Shown here: piece after piece, positions 62,201 through 64,000 of the stretch
Numbering within the stretch: position 1 is the stretch's first letter
Layout of the letters: each line of letters starts with the position of its first letter
NCBI RefSeq assembly: GCF_030643825.1
Contig: NZ_CP101717.1
Location: forward strand, 1,612,001-1,676,000
DNA: 64,000 nucleotides
Direction: 5' to 3'
Source of the DNA: Salinispirillum sp. LH 10-3-1
GTDB lineage: Bacteria; Pseudomonadota; Gammaproteobacteria; Pseudomonadales; Natronospirillaceae
Position numbers and translations under genes: made by a program
Notes under the pieces: generated by a model
Told to the model about the DNA's origin: nothing
Seen by the model: only the letters and a program-made list of their open reading frames with translations
The model's database searches: none

Positions 62201-62468
62201 CATGGCCTTCGGTGGCTACCGAGGAATACTCTTTAAGGCCTTCCAGGCTTTTAATCTGTTGTGTGATGGGGTGCACGAGCAGGCGATCAGCATCCTGCGG
62301 CGATATGCCTTCCAAGCCCAATGAGATGTATACGAAGGGGACTGTGATGTCCGGTTGGGCTTCCTGTGGTATCGACCGGAACGCACTGATGCCAGCGATA
62401 ACGATGAGAATAAAGAGTAGTAGGACCGTTCTGACCCGGTTTAAGGCAGCATTAATAATTGCAATCAT
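59283..62468 (-). CDS. RND efflux transporter permease (HAE1-like)
   Basis: 1061-aa inner-membrane RND pump with 12 predicted helices and two large periplasmic loops. TM1 (VLLLFILIVIAGISAFRS) and the TM2-6 and TM8-12 blocks are clear. In the TM4 proton-relay region the sequence is VGILVDGAIVV: Asp398 is kept but the second Asp of the DD pair is Gly399. In TM10, GIVVNNNIVLID has Asn where AcrB has Lys940. This differs from classical AcrB-like relays. It forms an operon with the adaptor gene just upstream. No outer-membrane channel gene is adjacent. Substrate unknown. Confidence 0.93.
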   Translation of the reverse strand: MIAIINAALNRVRTVLLLFILIVIAGISAFRSIPQEAQPDITVPFVYISLGLEGISPQDADRLLVHPITQQIKSLEGLKEYSSVATEGHASVTLEFDSSVDIDKALDDVRRQVDRAKNDLPADADEPTVNEINLALFPVINVNLFGDLDDRVLYAVADALQSQIESLPGVLEAPILGKRDEIAEIIVSPSMLASYNLSNEELVNTVRRNNQLVAAGNLDTGAGRFSVKVPGLLETEEDILNLPIKSVDNSVVRFRDVAIGQRTYADFQQISRVNGQPAVTLEVTKRVGENLIGTIQDVKDTVEASRHLWPEGLQVIYTADQSTEIEQTLRDLFNSVILATILVVVVMLWTLGPRSSILVGIAIPSSFLASILILYLMGITLNIIVLFALILCVGILVDGAIVVTEYADRRMAEGAPRIKAYREASTRMAWPVISSTATTLAVFMPLLFWPGIVGDFMSYLPITVIVTLGASLVVALIVIPSLGTIFGKPAVVSARQRRNLAAAAEGDVDRMTGFSGAYVWALSKMLHVPVLVLAGVFFIIATLGASYAKFGTGVEFFPNIDSDFGNITVRARGNLSLTERDYLVRQVEDRILGMREVKSINTLTSGGTMNNYSADTIGVFQLEFVHWEFRGTGQEVMDQIVAQTADIPGIIVEKKALAMGPTAGVDIQLDFLSDNPQDLRRAVEFVTNRLMNDQRFSDVSNNLPLDGLEWRIDVDREAASRFGADLASVGNALKMITTGLTIGTFRPADSDEELDIRIRYPFDGRDLDQIERLTISARGEQVPISNFIERRAQGIEGDLLRTNGQLSNRLEANVRSDYAVADVITELTRDFPRWVESGEFPDTVRPVFRGDQENQDESSQFLAAAFGIALFMMLVILVTQFNSIYQALVILSAIVFSSAGVLLGLLITGKPFGIVMCGVGIIALAGIVVNNNIVLIDTYNKLKSDGDSPYQAAIKTAAQRLRPILLTTITTILGLMPLVLQVNLDLMARSFTVGAPSAQWWTQLSTAIAGGLAFATVLTLVLTPCLLVGIDNTLAKVKSWYNRPRRPKELSDDAIEASAES

Positions 62469-62470
62469 AA

Positions 62471-63544
62471 CTACTCCGTCACCACCGCTTCAACAAGGTC
62501 GCCATGAGACACAAAGCCCTGACCGACAGTAATGATCTGTGCTGGATTAGGTAGCCCACTGACCCAGACCCCTTGCGTGGAGGATTTAACGATATCGACG
62601 TTTACGAGCGCGACCCGCTGCTCGGGCGTTACAATTTTAAGGCTGAGGTTGCCAGCTTGGTCCAGGGTCAGTAGCGCTGGGCTAATAAAATGAGCATTGC
62701 GAGCCGGCAAAGCAAAATGTACCCGTGCAGTCACGCCAGCACTGGGAGACGGAACAGCAGTCTTAGAGGCAACTTCAACATCAAAGGTGCGGGTAGCGGC
62801 GCGGGCTTGGGTGCCAACGAAGGACACTTCGCCTTCCAGCGTTTCGCCGGATACCAACCATACGTCAGCACTTTGGCCCGGGCGCAGATTAATAACATCG
62901 TTTTCCGATACTTGAGCCGTAATCATCAAGGGAGAGAAGTCGTTCAAGTGCGCTACTGAGCCACCCGCCTGGACATAACTTCCTAATTCAATATTTAAGG
63001 TTTCGATCACACCGGCGAAAGGCGCACGAATGTTGGTGTGTTGGAGCTGCAGCTCCAAGCTGCGACGGTTCGCAATGGCGTCAGCGTAGGCGGTCTCTGC
63101 TGCGGCAAGGTTGGTGGTGTTTTGCAGTCCGCGACTCACCAGCGTGCGAACGCCATCAAGTTCAACCTTGCGCTGTTGCTCAAGGGCTTGCGCCGACAAA
63201 AGTCGTTCTGGCAATTCACCGCGATCCAGTCGAGCAATAACATCTCTCGCTTGAACGCGGTCACCGCGTCGGTGTAACAGCTCTTTCACCTCACCAGACC
63301 ATTGGGCTCTAATGTCAACCGAGCGGTTAGCCTTGGTTTCAGCGCTGACTTCCAGTACCCGTTGAACAGATTCCGAGGCAATGACTTGTGTTTGCACGCG
63401 CGGTATTGCATTGGACTGAGTAGTATCACGTTCGCCAGACGGCATAAGGTCACCGTCGATACCGGAGTACATCCATATGGTCAGCAATATCATAATGAGG
63501 ATGGCGGCGGCTTGACCGAGATACTTTTTCAACTGACTTCCCAT
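62471..63544 (-). CDS. RND efflux periplasmic adaptor (membrane fusion protein)
   Basis: 357-aa HlyD/AcrA-type adaptor. The N-terminal signal anchor (AAAILIMILLTIWMYSG, residues 12-28) lacks a lipobox Cys. A lipoyl/biotinyl half (VDIRAQWSGEVKELLHRRGDRV), a short helical hairpin, a second lipoyl half (APFAGVIETLNIELGSYV) and the beta-barrel domain follow. First gene of the two-gene operon; its stop is 2 bp before the permease start. Confidence 0.92.
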   Translation of the reverse strand: MGSQLKKYLGQAAAILIMILLTIWMYSGIDGDLMPSGERDTTQSNAIPRVQTQVIASESVQRVLEVSAETKANRSVDIRAQWSGEVKELLHRRGDRVQARDVIARLDRGELPERLLSAQALEQQRKVELDGVRTLVSRGLQNTTNLAAAETAYADAIANRRSLELQLQHTNIRAPFAGVIETLNIELGSYVQAGGSVAHLNDFSPLMITAQVSENDVINLRPGQSADVWLVSGETLEGEVSFVGTQARAATRTFDVEVASKTAVPSPSAGVTARVHFALPARNAHFISPALLTLDQAGNLSLKIVTPEQRVALVNVDIVKSSTQGVWVSGLPNPAQIITVGQGFVSHGDLVEAVVTE

Positions 63545-63684
63545 GCTGTGATTACCTAAGCGTAGACTGTAAGAAATATGGCTGCCGGTATTCCGGCAGC
63601 GTACTTAAAATTGCGGGGCATACCATGCCACGTTGACAGCACAGTACCCAGTGATATTTGTCACCTATTGCACACTGTCTGAGC

Positions 63685-63713
63685 ACGACAAGCCGTAGAA
63701 GGAAGCGTATTAT
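63685..63713 (+). promoter_or_regulatory. Candidate sigma70 promoter for uup
   Basis: ACGACA (63685-63690) and TATTAT (63708-63713) lie 17 bp apart, giving a start near 63720 and a 30-nt leader before uup. Partial consensus matches only. Confidence 0.4.
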
Positions 63714-63750
63714 ACGGACCTGTTTCCTTTACGGTCTGAAGTTTTTTTCT

Positions 63751-64000
63751 ATGCCTACCCTCGTTTTACAGAACCTTTACCACGCTTACGGCTCTGAGCC
63801 GGTTATCGATAACCTCAACTGGAACCAAACAGAATCAGAAAAAATATGTTTGGTTGGCCGCAATGGTGAGGGAAAGAGCACCTTGATGCGTATTCTAGCC
63901 GGTGCGGAATCGCCTGACCAAGGCAGTGTAGGCTGGTCCGACGATGCCCGCATTGGCTATGTACCTCAAGAGTTGCCGTTACCGGATGAAACGCTGGTAC
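63751..64000 (+). CDS. uup: ABC-F ATPase Uup, 3' end cut by window
   Basis: The first 83 codons of an ABC-F protein, which acts on ribosomes rather than in transport. Family beginning LVLQNLYHAYGSEPVI and Walker A GRNGEGKSTLMRILAG (near residue 38), then IGYVPQELPLPDE, are typical of Uup. The rest lies beyond the right edge, so Uup versus a close ABC-F relative rests on the N-terminus alone. Confidence 0.85.
   Translation, partial: MPTLVLQNLYHAYGSEPVIDNLNWNQTESEKICLVGRNGEGKSTLMRILAGAESPDQGSVGWSDDARIGYVPQELPLPDETLV

Noticed and set aside
1..64000. CRISPR arrays, tRNA/rRNA genes, insertion sequences, prophage
   Set aside because: No regularly spaced repeats, cloverleaf sequences, transposase-like proteins or phage genes were seen on either strand.

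Overview
The window looks like chromosomal DNA of a marine-type gammaproteobacterium, probably in the Oceanospirillales/Pseudomonadales neighbourhood. The evidence is a set of gene families typical of that group: RapA, Rmf, TrmA, RlmKL, PepN, the large NAD-dependent glutamate dehydrogenase, CheV, and several small DUF families (DUF2835, DUF1315, DUF3820, DUF1853). I assign no species. I see no tRNA, rRNA, insertion sequence, prophage or CRISPR array. Coding density is high and several neighbouring genes overlap. TTG and GTG starts occur repeatedly.

Layout. Positions 1-2787 hold rapA, truncated at its 3' end by the window. Positions 2866-5808 hold a DUF3024 protein, a free-standing MshEN-type (c-di-GMP-binding fold) protein, a DUF3820 protein and an HD-GYP phosphodiesterase. 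PatB/MalY aminotransferase and tcdA follow. Positions 8070-14824 form a six-gene minus-strand MoxR/Bat operon: moxR, DUF58, DUF4381, batA, batB with a TPR and acidic tail, and batD. gdhB (1607 aa) fills 15094-19917 and is followed by two small genes.

The best regulatory story is at 20591-27864, an assimilatory nitrate/nitrite operon: FAD oxidoreductase, nirB, nirD, nasA. Upstream I can read two NtrC-like enhancer sites, a sigma54 -24/-12 promoter, and a leader with two hexaloop hairpins of the ANTAR/NasT type. The second hairpin overlaps the 5' arm of a strong intrinsic terminator. The operon therefore appears gated twice: by nitrogen limitation at initiation, and by nitrate/nitrite through antitermination. 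The NasS/NasT sensor pair and the nitrate transporter are not in this window.

Positions 27969-34752 carry pyrD, rmf, rlmKL, an HDOD protein and a two-gene tryptophan catabolic unit (kynA and a divergent kynureninase-like gene). Positions 34870-46663 carry a sterol-desaturase-family hydroxylase with a divergent AraC regulator, a TraB-family membrane protein, an esterase-like lipoprotein, trmA, a DnaJ-related protein, DUF1853, and a plus-strand nadK-DUF1315-DUF2797-pepN run. aspA and a HypT-like LysR regulator are divergent around a near-perfect palindrome. From 49222 to the end come a DUF1624 membrane protein, a Lys/Ala-rich orphan, tas, gloB, yaaA, a YajG-type lipoprotein, a LysR regulator, a DUF5610-like protein, a glutaredoxin-like protein, a lipoprotein, cheV, a MOSC protein, an RND permease with its adaptor, and the start of uup.

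I did not find a clearly undescribed multi-gene system. The strongest candidates for follow-up are the doubly controlled nas leader, the MshEN/HD-GYP pair, the SD-less hairpin-abutting start of the DUF2835 gene, and the kynA-linked PLP enzyme.
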